64,000 nt of DNA, from NCBI RefSeq assembly GCF_018141165.1, contig NZ_CP058557.1, forward strand, positions 1,364,001-1,428,000, written 5' to 3'. Made by a program: the position numbers and the translations under genes. Each line of letters starts with the position of its first letter. Within the stretch, counting starts at the first letter, position 1. The DNA is from Alkaliphilus sp. B6464 (lineage in GTDB: Bacteria; Bacillota; Clostridia; Peptostreptococcales; Natronincolaceae). The notes beneath the pieces are model-generated. The model was not told the DNA's origin, searched no databases, and was given only the letters and a program-made list of their open reading frames with translations. This document shows positions 45,343 to 54,180 of the stretch, piece after piece.

Positions 45343-46173
45343 ATGAGATTTATTAATTTACTTGAAAATCGGAAATCTGTTAGGGAGTATCAGAAAAGTC
45401 GATTAAGTTCTAAGGAAATTAAAGAGCTGGAGAAGTTTTTAGATGAAGTAAAGGTATTACGAAAGAATATAGAGGTTAATTTTGCTTTTATTGAAGATGG
45501 TTGGGGAAAAGAGGAGATTTTAAGAGGAAGAGCAGGCTATGTGGGTAACCCAATTTTAGCCCCTAATTATATTGCATTACTTAGCGAACCTAAGGAAGGA
45601 TATTTATTAAATACAGCTTATATTTTAGAACAATTAGTGTTAAAGGCAGTAGAGCTTAACATAGGAAGTTGTTGGGTTTCAGTAGAGAAGGATGCAAGTG
45701 GGTTGAAAGATGCTCTTGGAATAGATAAACCAGGCGAAATAGTTGCTATGGTGGCTCTTGGATATCCAAAGACACGTATACCATTTACTAAAAAGAGTGT
45801 AAGTTCACGTATAGGAGTAGAAGATTTTGTATTTAAGGGTCAGTGGGGCAAGTCTATTTCTCATGAGGAGCTAGAGATGATGGGAATAGAGAGAATATTA
45901 CATAGTATTAGGTTAGCACCATCTTGGGCAAATCTTCAGCCATGGAGACTAATTATAGATAATGATCAGATTATTTTAACTGTAGGTGGAAAAGATGTTG
46001 CGGAAAAGCATCTTATGTTAGATGCTGGTATTATGATGCTTTACATGGAAAGAGCCTTTAACCAAGAAGGATTAGTAGCAAATTGGAGTATATATACAAA
46101 GGAACTAGATGGCGACTTTTCTGAATATAATATACCTTCGGAATACAGAGCTATTGGCACACTACATATTTAA
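45343..46173 (+). CDS. Nitroreductase-family protein
   Basis: A 276-residue protein resembling putative nitroreductases of the TM1586 type, with two nitroreductase-like halves: ENRKSVREYQKSRLSSKEI at the start, an FMN-type segment AVELNIGSCWVSVEK, and SIRLAPSWANLQPWRLII in the second half. It would bind FMN and reduce nitro- or quinone-like compounds; substrate unknown. ATG 45343 follows AAAAAGGAGTGAGGGTC; the in-frame GTG at 45334 lies within that site. It is followed by folD after 43 bp. Confidence 0.85.
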   Translation: MRFINLLENRKSVREYQKSRLSSKEIKELEKFLDEVKVLRKNIEVNFAFIEDGWGKEEILRGRAGYVGNPILAPNYIALLSEPKEGYLLNTAYILEQLVLKAVELNIGSCWVSVEKDASGLKDALGIDKPGEIVAMVALGYPKTRIPFTKKSVSSRIGVEDFVFKGQWGKSISHEELEMMGIERILHSIRLAPSWANLQPWRLIIDNDQIILTVGGKDVAEKHLMLDAGIMMLYMERAFNQEGLVANWSIYTKELDGDFSEYNIPSEYRAIGTLHI

Positions 46174-46216
46174 ATAAAAACTAGGCTACAAATATTACTA
46201 GAGAGGGGTTATGTAA

Positions 46217-47071
46217 GTGGCTACATTATTAAAAGGAAAGCCTGTTGCTGATAATATTAGTGAAGGCTTAATAAAAGAAGTGGAGATTTTGAAAGAAAAA
46301 GAAACAACTCCAAAGCTTGCAATTATTAGGGTAGGTGCAAGACCAGATGACTTGGCATATGAAAGGGGTGCATTAAACAGATGTGCTAAGGTTGGAGTAC
46401 AAACAGATGTAAAGGAGTTACCAGAAGATATTACACAAGAAGACTTCATCGAAGAATTGAGAAAGGTAAATAAGGATACCAATATTCATGGAATATTGGT
46501 GTTTAGACCTCTTCCTAAGCATTTAAACGAAGAAGTTATTAAATATGAAATTGCACCAGAAAAAGATGTAGATTGCTTTAGTCCTATTAATGCTGCAAAA
46601 CTACTAGAGGGAGATGATACAGGTTTTCCTCCGTGTACACCTATGGCAGTTATTGAAATTTTAAAGCACTATCAGGTCCCTATGGAAGGGAAAAAGGCAG
46701 TGGTTTTAGGAAGATCAATGGTTGTAGGTAAGCCTGCTGCATTATTACTACTTAAGGAAAATGCTACAGTAACAATTTGCCACTCCAGAACACAAGAACT
46801 CTCTCGGGTTACCCAAGAAGGAGATATTTTAGTAGCAGCAATAGGTAAGGGTAAATTTGTAAAAGAGGATTTTGTAAAAGAAGGGTCAGTAGTTATTGAT
46901 GTTGGTATAAATGTAGATGAAGAAGGAAATTTACATGGTGATGTGGATTTTGGTCAGTGCGAAAAGAAGGCTAGTATGATAACACCTGTACCTGGTGGTG
47001 TAGGATCTGTAACCACTTCAATTTTAGCTAAACATGTAATTAAAGCTTGCAAACTCCAAAATAATCTTTAA
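46217..47071 (+). CDS. folD: FolD, methylenetetrahydrofolate dehydrogenase/cyclohydrolase
   Basis: A 284-residue bifunctional enzyme of one-carbon metabolism. Motifs: YERGALNRCAKVGV (Tyr and Lys of the active site), NIHGILVFRPLPKHL, DVDCFSPINAAKL, PCTPMAVIEIL, VVLGRSMVVGKPAALLLL (NADP site) and ITPVPGGVGSVTTSIL. The common DDLAYxxxxxK/QLPLPxH consensus reads FRPLPKH here, a mild change. The start is GTG 46217 behind GAGAGGGGTTATGTAA. It ends at a bidirectional terminator. Confidence 0.94.
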   Translation: MATLLKGKPVADNISEGLIKEVEILKEKETTPKLAIIRVGARPDDLAYERGALNRCAKVGVQTDVKELPEDITQEDFIEELRKVNKDTNIHGILVFRPLPKHLNEEVIKYEIAPEKDVDCFSPINAAKLLEGDDTGFPPCTPMAVIEILKHYQVPMEGKKAVVLGRSMVVGKPAALLLLKENATVTICHSRTQELSRVTQEGDILVAAIGKGKFVKEDFVKEGSVVIDVGINVDEEGNLHGDVDFGQCEKKASMITPVPGGVGSVTTSILAKHVIKACKLQNNL

Positions 47072-47182
47072 AAAATTATCCACCACTATCACATCGATCT
47101 TTGTACCACTGAAATTTCTAATTTTCATTAAAAATTTCAAGTGTAAAGAATATTATTTGTTTAATTTTTAGATAGAAAACAG

Positions 47183-47215
47183 AAATAGTCTCTAGGAATT
47201 TCCTAGAGACTATTT
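47183..47215. terminator. Bidirectional terminator
   Basis: A 16-bp near-perfect stem AAATAGTCTCTAGGAA/TTCCTAGAGACTATTT between converging folD and the chemoreceptor gene. Confidence 0.88.
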
Positions 47216-47219
47216 TTAA

Positions 47220-49205
47220 CTATATTTTAAATACTTCTACTTGAGACTTTAATTGTCCAGCCAAGTCATTTAAGTGATCTGCTGCATTGGCTACTTCATC
47301 AACAGCTGAAGCAGTTTGTTCCATGGCAGCAGTAACTTCTTCAGAGGCAGCCGCTGTCTGTTCGGACACTGCAGATATATTTTCTATAAAAGAAACAATA
47401 TGGCCACTATTTTCAGTCATCTCATCTATGTGGGTAGTTAACCCCTTAATTTTTTCCGTCATTTTCTCTATTGAATCATATATACTTCCAAAGGAAGTGC
47501 TCACATCCTCTACTGCTAAAATTTGATCATCAGTTTGAGATTTTACCTCACCCATTATTGATACTGCATTACTACTTTTTGTTAATATATCCGTAGTAAT
47601 ATACCTTATTTCATCAGTAGACGAACTAGATTGCTCAGCTAATTTCCTAATTTCTTCAGCAACTACTGCAAATCCCCTACCAGCTTCTCCAGCTCTGGCA
47701 GCTTCAATAGCAGCATTAAGAGCTAATAAATTAGTTTGGTCTGCTATAGAGCTAATGGTCTGTAATATTACACCAATTGACTGTGTGTGTTCATCAAGTT
47801 CCTTGATAGCTATTTCAACTCGATGAATTGCATCTTTATTGCGATCTGTTTTTTCTGTTAACTCTTGTACAGTTTCAACACCTTTTTCATTGGCACCTAC
47901 CACCTCATTTGATAATTCTAACATTTCTATAGTTTCATTATTTAATTCAGTAAATTTTTCAGATAACTGATGAATCATAACAGCACCTTGCTCTGCATCT
48001 CTAGCTTGATCAGAAGCACCTCTTGCGATTTCTTCTACCGTTCTACTAACTTCTTCAGTGGAAGCACTAGTTTGTTGTGAAGATGCAGCTAAACTGTCAG
48101 CAGCCAAATTAATTTCACTTGAAGCTTTTTGTACATTAAATAACAATTGTCTAGTATGCTCTATAGTTTTATTTATAGTTATTGATAGTGATCCTATCTC
48201 ATCATGTGAAGTGATATTAGTACGTACAGTAAAGTCTCCACTTCCTATTCTATCCATATCTTTAACTAGTTTACCTGTAGCCCTTGTAATACCTAATGCA
48301 AAGAAAATACCGATAATGATAGTAATTAATAGAGATAATCCTCCGTATAACATACTTTGATTGAGTATTGTAGAAGTATTATGCTCTATTTCGCTAATAA
48401 AAACTGTACCTATTACTTTCCAACCAGTTCTGTCTATATTATCAAATACTCCAATACGATCTTTATCTCCATAAGTATATTCTACCGGCTCCATATTGTT
48501 GGATCTAATAGCATTAAGAAGATCTGGTACTGGAAGCTCTTGTCCTACAAGTTCTTTATCCGGATGTATTATTAAGACACCGTTATTATCTGATAATGAT
48601 AAATATCCTTCTTCTCCTATGGTGGCATCTGTTAACATGGTCGATATGCTATCTAAGGACACATCAATACCTACAACACCAATAAACTCATTGTCGTTTC
48701 TCCTATTATATACAGGTTTTGAAACCGTAATTGTAAGGTTACCTGTAGCTTCATCCACATATGGACTAGTCCAAGAGATGCCATTATTTTTAATCGCACC
48801 TGTATACCATTCTCTAGTTTGAGGATCAAAATCTACTGATAAATCTATATGAGGATAAATAAGAGTTTCTTTATCCCTTGTACCTAAATAAATAGATTGT
48901 ATATTTTTATGGGTATCTTTAATGGATTTTAAACTCTCCATCATCCAAGATTTAGATGCCTCAACCGTGTATATTTGCTGAACATTAGCATCTTCTGACA
49001 ACATATTCGTAGCTTCTTCCATAGAGTTCATAAATACATTAAATGTATCACTCATTCTATAGGTAATTTCATGGGAACTTTCTTCTAGTGATGTAGTTAA
49101 AATTTTATTCGCAACTCGATAGTTAACAAAGCCCAAAAATACAGTAGGAAGCAAAGTTAGGACTACGAGCAAGGCGACAATTTTCCACTTTAAAGACATT
49201 TTCAT
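47220..49205 (-). CDS. Methyl-accepting chemotaxis protein with dCache_1 sensor
   Basis: A 661-residue chemoreceptor: TM1 ([20 protein letters not shown]), double-Cache sensor (about 35-280; [20 protein letters not shown] and [18 protein letters not shown], typical of amino-acid-type dCache), TM2 (about 285-308), HAMP, and a signalling domain with tip [21 protein letters not shown] 49205 is behind GAGAGGAGATTTATA; the frame upstream is only chance-open. The 350 bp to the next gene hold no feature besides divergent promoters. Confidence 0.93.
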   Translation of the reverse strand: MKMSLKWKIVALLVVLTLLPTVFLGFVNYRVANKILTTSLEESSHEITYRMSDTFNVFMNSMEEATNMLSEDANVQQIYTVEASKSWMMESLKSIKDTHKNIQSIYLGTRDKETLIYPHIDLSVDFDPQTREWYTGAIKNNGISWTSPYVDEATGNLTITVSKPVYNRRNDNEFIGVVGIDVSLDSISTMLTDATIGEEGYLSLSDNNGVLIIHPDKELVGQELPVPDLLNAIRSNNMEPVEYTYGDKDRIGVFDNIDRTGWKVIGTVFISEIEHNTSTILNQSMLYGGLSLLITIIIGIFFALGITRATGKLVKDMDRIGSGDFTVRTNITSHDEIGSLSITINKTIEHTRQLLFNVQKASSEINLAADSLAASSQQTSASTEEVSRTVEEIARGASDQARDAEQGAVMIHQLSEKFTELNNETIEMLELSNEVVGANEKGVETVQELTEKTDRNKDAIHRVEIAIKELDEHTQSIGVILQTISSIADQTNLLALNAAIEAARAGEAGRGFAVVAEEIRKLAEQSSSSTDEIRYITTDILTKSSNAVSIMGEVKSQTDDQILAVEDVSTSFGSIYDSIEKMTEKIKGLTTHIDEMTENSGHIVSFIENISAVSEQTAAASEEVTAAMEQTASAVDEVANAADHLNDLAGQLKSQVEVFKI

Positions 49206-49558
49206 TATAAATCTCCTCTCATAAAAAATTTGACTATAATTGTCTAGAAAATTGCATATTATAATTTTACAAAATATTTGGTAGAATCCATTATGCAATC
49301 TCTTTAGTCAAGTAATTTGCTTAATTATGTAATTGCCCTAAAAGTACATTATATAATTCAACAAGTTTTTTAGCAATCCTTTATTTGAGTCCTAGAAAGT
49401 TATTGCATTCAATCTAAATTTAAATAAGTCTAAACTGGGTTTAAATTGAAATACGTTATTTTTAAGAAATATATAGAACCTTAGAACTATTAACTATTGA
49501 ATTAATTTATTAAAAAAGGGAAAAATACAATAAACATAGTGTAAGGTGGTGCAATGTT

Positions 49559-50887
49559 ATGAAAAAAAGGTCATTTTTATGTATAAATATCCTTGTAATT
49601 TTAATAGTATTTATAGGGTGTTCTAAAATATCAAAGGAAGAAAGTAATAATAATTTGCCTATTAATATGAAAAAGGGAGAACTTTTTCAAGTAAAATCAG
49701 TAGGAAAATTTTCTAGTATTAATGGATTTAAAGTAGAAGATGGCAAGTTCTTTTTTAGTGGAATTAAAAATGATAAATGGGGATTTTATGCATTAGATTT
49801 AAATAGCCACAGTCTAGAACAAAGATATAGTCAAGTTGGAGAATATGATGTTTTTATTCCACTAAATGGGCGGGATGCTATATATGTAGATTTAGATGGA
49901 AGACTATTTGTTAGACAGAATGGTAATGATAGAAAAATAGATGAGGAAATATATGGATCTTATAGTCCTAATATATTGGTTTCACCAGATCAGAAAGGAA
50001 TTTTATATACTAAGGGAGTTCGAGGAGAATCAGATTTATATAGATATATGCTGGATGAAGATGCTCCTATAAAAATAAAGGATAAGATTTCTAAGGATGC
50101 ATTTTTTACATTTTCATACACAACTCATTGGAGTAACAAAAGTCACTGCTTTATATTTGACAATAGAGAAATTTATGATAGCAATGGTAAACTATATGAT
50201 ACTATAGATGCAACTGCAGCAAAGTGGTCTCCAAATGATGAGATGGTAGCATTTATTAGAGAACCAAAAATATTGAAAAACAAACAAATTTTTGTAGGAG
50301 ATTGGCAGTCTTACATAGGTACTGAGTTCGCTGTTTATAATATAGATGACAAAAATGACAAGACTATATATAAAAATGATATAGGTTTAATAGATGCTAT
50401 AGATAATATCCAGTGGTCCAAGGATAGCTCTCTTGTAGGGCTTTCAGTGGGGAAAATAAACAGGAATACAAATGGAGAACTTGAGAATATAGATTACGAA
50501 AAAATATTTATTTATAGCTTTAAAACTAAAACAGGAAAAGAAGTAGGTAATATGCCTTATAACTTTTATGAGGTATTGTTTGACACATACATATATGGAA
50601 GCAGTATAGGAAAAAGGGATAGGGTAGAGATTGTTGAGGTTTTTGAAGATAATAGAAAAATCTTTGATAAACCAGTTATTTTGAATAGTAAAGATATGTT
50701 TGTTATTTCATATGAGGATACGGCATATTTAATTAACGGACGCGAGTTGATAGAAATAAATAGAGCAGGAGAGAGTAAAAAGATTATAGATCTTCCATGG
50801 GATATTAGTGAGATGTATTTTGATTCTAAAACACAACAATTAATTATTATTGATAAGGATTATTTTTTATTTGTAATAAAAATGTAA
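49559..50887 (+). CDS. Lipoprotein with beta-propeller-like repeats
   Basis: A 442-residue lipoprotein (lipobox VFIGC, Cys21). After the signal come repeated stretches of TolB/WD40-like form: VSPDQKGILYTKG, AAKWSPNDEMVAFIREP, IQWSKDSSLVGLSVG, each with a turn followed by a strand. Such propellers bind proteins or peptides outside the membrane. No enzyme motif is visible. AAGGTGGTGCAATGTT precedes the ATG. It stands alone; function unknown. Confidence 0.8.
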   Translation: MKKRSFLCINILVILIVFIGCSKISKEESNNNLPINMKKGELFQVKSVGKFSSINGFKVEDGKFFFSGIKNDKWGFYALDLNSHSLEQRYSQVGEYDVFIPLNGRDAIYVDLDGRLFVRQNGNDRKIDEEIYGSYSPNILVSPDQKGILYTKGVRGESDLYRYMLDEDAPIKIKDKISKDAFFTFSYTTHWSNKSHCFIFDNREIYDSNGKLYDTIDATAAKWSPNDEMVAFIREPKILKNKQIFVGDWQSYIGTEFAVYNIDDKNDKTIYKNDIGLIDAIDNIQWSKDSSLVGLSVGKINRNTNGELENIDYEKIFIYSFKTKTGKEVGNMPYNFYEVLFDTYIYGSSIGKRDRVEIVEVFEDNRKIFDKPVILNSKDMFVISYEDTAYLINGRELIEINRAGESKKIIDLPWDISEMYFDSKTQQLIIIDKDYFLFVIKM

Positions 50888-50985
50888 TAAATATGTGAAA
50901 AAAATGTGTAAAACTGTTTTGTTTAGGGTACTAAAGTATTAATGTATAATTTATATGAATTTTTATCGAGATGAGGGTAGGTCAT

Positions 50986-52314
50986 ATGAAATATGAAAAA
51001 AATCTAGAATCGATTGTATCAATAATTAAACAAGGGGAAAAATCACTAAATCAGTTTAGAATAGGCGTTGAGTTTGAACATATTGTTGTTAAGGAAGATA
51101 CCTTACAATCTGTTACTTATTATGGAGAGGAAGGTATAGAAGGAATCCTCAACAAGCTACTATTAAAAGGATATAAAGGTAAATATGAAGAAGAATATCT
51201 AGTAGGGTTAACTGGAGAAGACAGAGAAATTACATTAGAACCTGGGGGACAGTTAGAGATCAGCATCAAACCCTGTGGTACTATAGATGAGATAAAGTCT
51301 ATTTATTTTAATTTTTTAAATGACATAGTACCTATATTAGAAGAACGAAATCTATTACTAATGGCAATAGGATACCATCCAAAGTCATCTATTGACCAAA
51401 TTCCTTTTAATCCTAAAAAAAGATATGAATATATGTCTAAATATCTTGGAGAAAAGGGAAAGTATGCTCATAATATGATGAAGGGTACAGCGGCTCTTCA
51501 AGTATCTATAGATTATATTAATGAGGAGGATTTTATTAGAAAGTTTAGGGTGGCTAATTTTATTAGCCCATTACTATATTTAATATCAGATAATTCACCT
51601 ATTTTTGAAGGACAAATTTATTATAAATTTGGTTTGAGAAGTCTTATATGGGAAAATACAGATAAACAAAGAAGTGACATTGTGCCTAATTCATTAAACA
51701 AGAAATTTGGCTATAAAGATTATGGGAAATATATATTAAGTGTTCCGCCTATTTTAGTTATGAAAGATGGAGAGTTTATTGGTACCGGCGATAAGACTGT
51801 AGAGCAGATTATGGAAGAATATACTTTTTCTGAAGAGGAAATAGCTCATATTATGACCATGGTATTCCCAGATGTTAGGGCAAAACACTATATAGAACTT
51901 CGCATGGGAGATTCTTTACCATATCCATATAACTTCTCCTATATTACCTTAATTAAAGGGATATTTTACAATGAAATCGCTTTAGAGTACTTATACAAAT
52001 TATCTTTGAGAGCTGAGGATGATCAAATTCATATAGCTAAAGATCTTATGCACGAAAAGGGATTTGGTGCGCACATAGGATCAAAAGCCGCATATGATTT
52101 TATTCGTATAATGTTTGATTTAGCGAAAAAAGCTTTAAGTCCAGAAGAGAAGGAATTGTTAATGCCCTTGGAGAAACTATTAATCAATAAAAATAATTTA
52201 TCCACCATATCTAAAGAGAGAGTCAGAAATGAGGGAGTAAGCGGATTAAAGTGGTGCAATTTAAACCAATGGGTGAGAGGGGAAGAAGATGTCCATAACA
52301 AGGGAATTATATAA
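50986..52314 (+). CDS. Glutamate-cysteine ligase (GCS2/EgtA-like)
   Basis: A 442-residue carboxylate-amine ligase of the gamma-glutamylcysteine synthetase superfamily. It has RIGVEFEHIVV (metal site), EITLEPGGQLEISIKP, HNMMKGTAALQVSIDY and YIELRMGDSLP, the order seen in plant-type and EgtA-type enzymes. It would join Glu and Cys with ATP. ATG 50986 is chosen behind GGGTAGGTCAT. It overlaps by 26 bp the ATP-grasp gene that follows, so they are coupled; together they could make a glutathione-like tripeptide or other gamma-Glu-Cys thiol. Confidence 0.87.
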   Translation: MKYEKNLESIVSIIKQGEKSLNQFRIGVEFEHIVVKEDTLQSVTYYGEEGIEGILNKLLLKGYKGKYEEEYLVGLTGEDREITLEPGGQLEISIKPCGTIDEIKSIYFNFLNDIVPILEERNLLLMAIGYHPKSSIDQIPFNPKKRYEYMSKYLGEKGKYAHNMMKGTAALQVSIDYINEEDFIRKFRVANFISPLLYLISDNSPIFEGQIYYKFGLRSLIWENTDKQRSDIVPNSLNKKFGYKDYGKYILSVPPILVMKDGEFIGTGDKTVEQIMEEYTFSEEEIAHIMTMVFPDVRAKHYIELRMGDSLPYPYNFSYITLIKGIFYNEIALEYLYKLSLRAEDDQIHIAKDLMHEKGFGAHIGSKAAYDFIRIMFDLAKKALSPEEKELLMPLEKLLINKNNLSTISKERVRNEGVSGLKWCNLNQWVRGEEDVHNKGII

Positions 52315-53623
52315 TACTTATGAAGATATTGTAATGAAAAACAAAGATGCTTTCCTTAAAGATTATAGTCAAGTAATGCGAAGAGTAGAAGAGTCACCAG
52401 CAAAATATAAAGGGAATCCGGTAGAGTTTTTGTATCAGCCAATGCTTCTAGCTGAAGATGATTTTAAGCGTTTTAAAAGCCTTACAGATCAATTGATAAA
52501 AATACTGAATAAAGTTATAGATAAATATATAGAGGATGAAAACTTTCGATCTTACTTTGGATTTTCACCTCTTCTAGAGCAACTTATTTTAAAAGATCCG
52601 GGGTATAGTATAAATATACCAATGGGTAGATTTGATATTTTTTATAATCTGGACGGTAGTTTTCAATTTTGTGAATTAAATGCTGACGGTTCCTCGGGAA
52701 TGGTAGAAGCCAGGGAATTACAAAAAATAATTGGAGAATCCTTTGCAGTAGATAAATTGAAAAAGTCGCATATATTACAGGATTTTGAGCTGTTTGATTC
52801 TTGGACAGAGGCTTTATTAGCTAATTATAAGGAATTTAGTAAGAGTGATGACAAGCCTCAAATTGCAATTATAGACTGGTTAGATGGTGACCCTCCTAGT
52901 GAGTTTGTAGAATTTAAAAAAACCTTTGAAAACTTTGGATGTAAAACAGTTATTGCAGACCCAAGAGATCTAGTTTATAGAGATAATAAACTCTACTATG
53001 GAGACTTTAGAATAGACTGCATATATCGTAGAGCCGTAACATGGGAGATTGTAGAAAAGCAAGATGAAGTAAAGGACTTTATTAATGCGTATTTAGATGG
53101 GAAGATATGTGTAGTAGGGCCTATACGGTCTCAAGTAATCCATAACAAAATAATATTTGCAATTTTGCACGATTCTACAAAGACACCTTTCTTAACAGAA
53201 GAAGAAAGAGAGTTTGTGAAAAAACATATTCCATATACTACTATATTTGATATAGAAAACGAAGAACTATTAGAATTTACTATTAGGAATAAAGATGAAT
53301 TGGTTTTGAAGCCTATGGATAAATACGCATCAAGAGGAGTACGTATAGGTGCTGATTTTACTAAAGAAGAGTGGAAAAAGATTATAAAAGAAGAAGCGAA
53401 AGATGAATATATATTGCAGCAGCTTTGCAAAATACCTAAACTACCAATGGCTATGGTAAAGGATAATGATATTAAATTTGTAGAAAACAATTACTTAATT
53501 GGACTGTTTATGTATAACGGAAAGCTTCAAGGGCTATATACTCGTACAGGTACTAAGAATATTATAGGAAGTATAGTGGAGTGTTATACAGTACCTAACT
53601 TTATTGTGTCTAAGAATATGTAA
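52289..53623 (+). CDS. ATP-grasp ligase of glutathionylspermidine-synthase-like type
   Basis: A 444-residue protein with a pre-ATP-grasp region (GRFDIFYNLDGSFQFCELNA, like the RxDF...ExNADxP motif of GSP synthases) and an ATP-grasp core (DELVLKPMDKYASRGVRIGA; EYILQQL; CVVGPIRSQVIHNK). It would ligate an amine or amino acid to a carboxylate with ATP. Because it overlaps the glutamate-cysteine ligase gene, the acceptor is probably gamma-glutamylcysteine, which would make it a stand-in for glutathione synthetase. GAGAGGGGAAGAAG is its ribosome site. The second substrate (Gly, polyamine, other) cannot be told. Confidence 0.8.
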   Translation: MSITRELYNTYEDIVMKNKDAFLKDYSQVMRRVEESPAKYKGNPVEFLYQPMLLAEDDFKRFKSLTDQLIKILNKVIDKYIEDENFRSYFGFSPLLEQLILKDPGYSINIPMGRFDIFYNLDGSFQFCELNADGSSGMVEARELQKIIGESFAVDKLKKSHILQDFELFDSWTEALLANYKEFSKSDDKPQIAIIDWLDGDPPSEFVEFKKTFENFGCKTVIADPRDLVYRDNKLYYGDFRIDCIYRRAVTWEIVEKQDEVKDFINAYLDGKICVVGPIRSQVIHNKIIFAILHDSTKTPFLTEEEREFVKKHIPYTTIFDIENEELLEFTIRNKDELVLKPMDKYASRGVRIGADFTKEEWKKIIKEEAKDEYILQQLCKIPKLPMAMVKDNDIKFVENNYLIGLFMYNGKLQGLYTRTGTKNIIGSIVECYTVPNFIVSKNM

Positions 53624-53765
53624 GCTTTATAAATATAGAGAGTTTTTTAAAGAAAGAGTAGATTGGTAATACTTTCGGCATTTAATAGGGTAGCATTAAA
53701 CTAGCTTTTATTGTTGACGAGAAGCAGAAACTTCAAATAATAATTATATTCTAAGATAATGAGAG

Positions 53766-53799
53766 AATTCTAAAATAGAGTTCTCTTTTATTTTTGTAT
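53766..53799 (+). terminator. Terminator after the thiol-ligase pair
   Basis: AGAGAATTCT pairs with AGAGTTCTCT (one G-U) followed by TTTATTTTTG. The 320-bp gap between the ligase and feoA holds this hairpin and the feo promoter. Confidence 0.75.
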
Positions 53800-53827
53800 A
53801 ATAGCGTCAGGCGATTTTGTTTTTTTG

Positions 53828-53858
53828 TTGACAAAAAAATATAAGAGGAGTATATTAT
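53828..53858 (+). promoter_or_regulatory. Sigma-A-type promoter of feoA-feoB with possible Fur-like site downstream
   Basis: TTGACA (53828-53833), 17-bp spacer, TATATT (53851-53856). About 30-50 bp downstream the sequence TGATAATGACTTTTA contains one good half (TGATAAT) of a Fur-type box and a poor second half. Iron control is expected for feo but the operator match is weak. Confidence 0.55.
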
Positions 53859-53943
53859 AAATGAAAATGGTAATCACTTACATTGTTCTAATGATAATGA
53901 CTTTTAAATTCAAATTCATATAATTACTTGGAGGTGTACTGTA

Positions 53944-54162
53944 ATGACGTTAGATAGTGCAGTAAAGGGGCAGAGAATTGAAATACTTAATATACCTGAT
54001 GCTGGTATTCGTGCTCAGGCTATAAGATTTGGAATTTGTGAAGGGGCACAGCTTATATGTGCAGAAAAATTGCCAGCTGGACCAATTATTTTGCAAAATA
54101 GAATGCAAGAAATAGCGATTGGGCGTAGACTTGCAGAGACTATACAAATAAAAATTATATAA
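53944..54162 (+). CDS. feoA: FeoA, small SH3-like partner of the ferrous iron transporter
   Basis: A 72-residue cytoplasmic protein (QRIEILNIPDAGIRAQAIRF; ILQNRMQEIAIGRRLAETIQ) of the FeoA family, which binds and helps FeoB. ACTTGGAGGTGTACTGTA precedes the ATG; feoB starts 18 bp after the stop. Confidence 0.93.
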   Translation: MTLDSAVKGQRIEILNIPDAGIRAQAIRFGICEGAQLICAEKLPAGPIILQNRMQEIAIGRRLAETIQIKII

Positions 54163-54180
54163 TGAATGTGAGGTATAAGT

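Noticed and set aside
53861-53923. 20-codon micropeptide (MKMVITYIVLMIMTFKFKFI) before feoA
   Set aside because: Its ATG lies only five bases after the promoter -10, about at the transcription start, so its apparent ribosome site would not be in the mRNA. The region is better read as promoter/operator.
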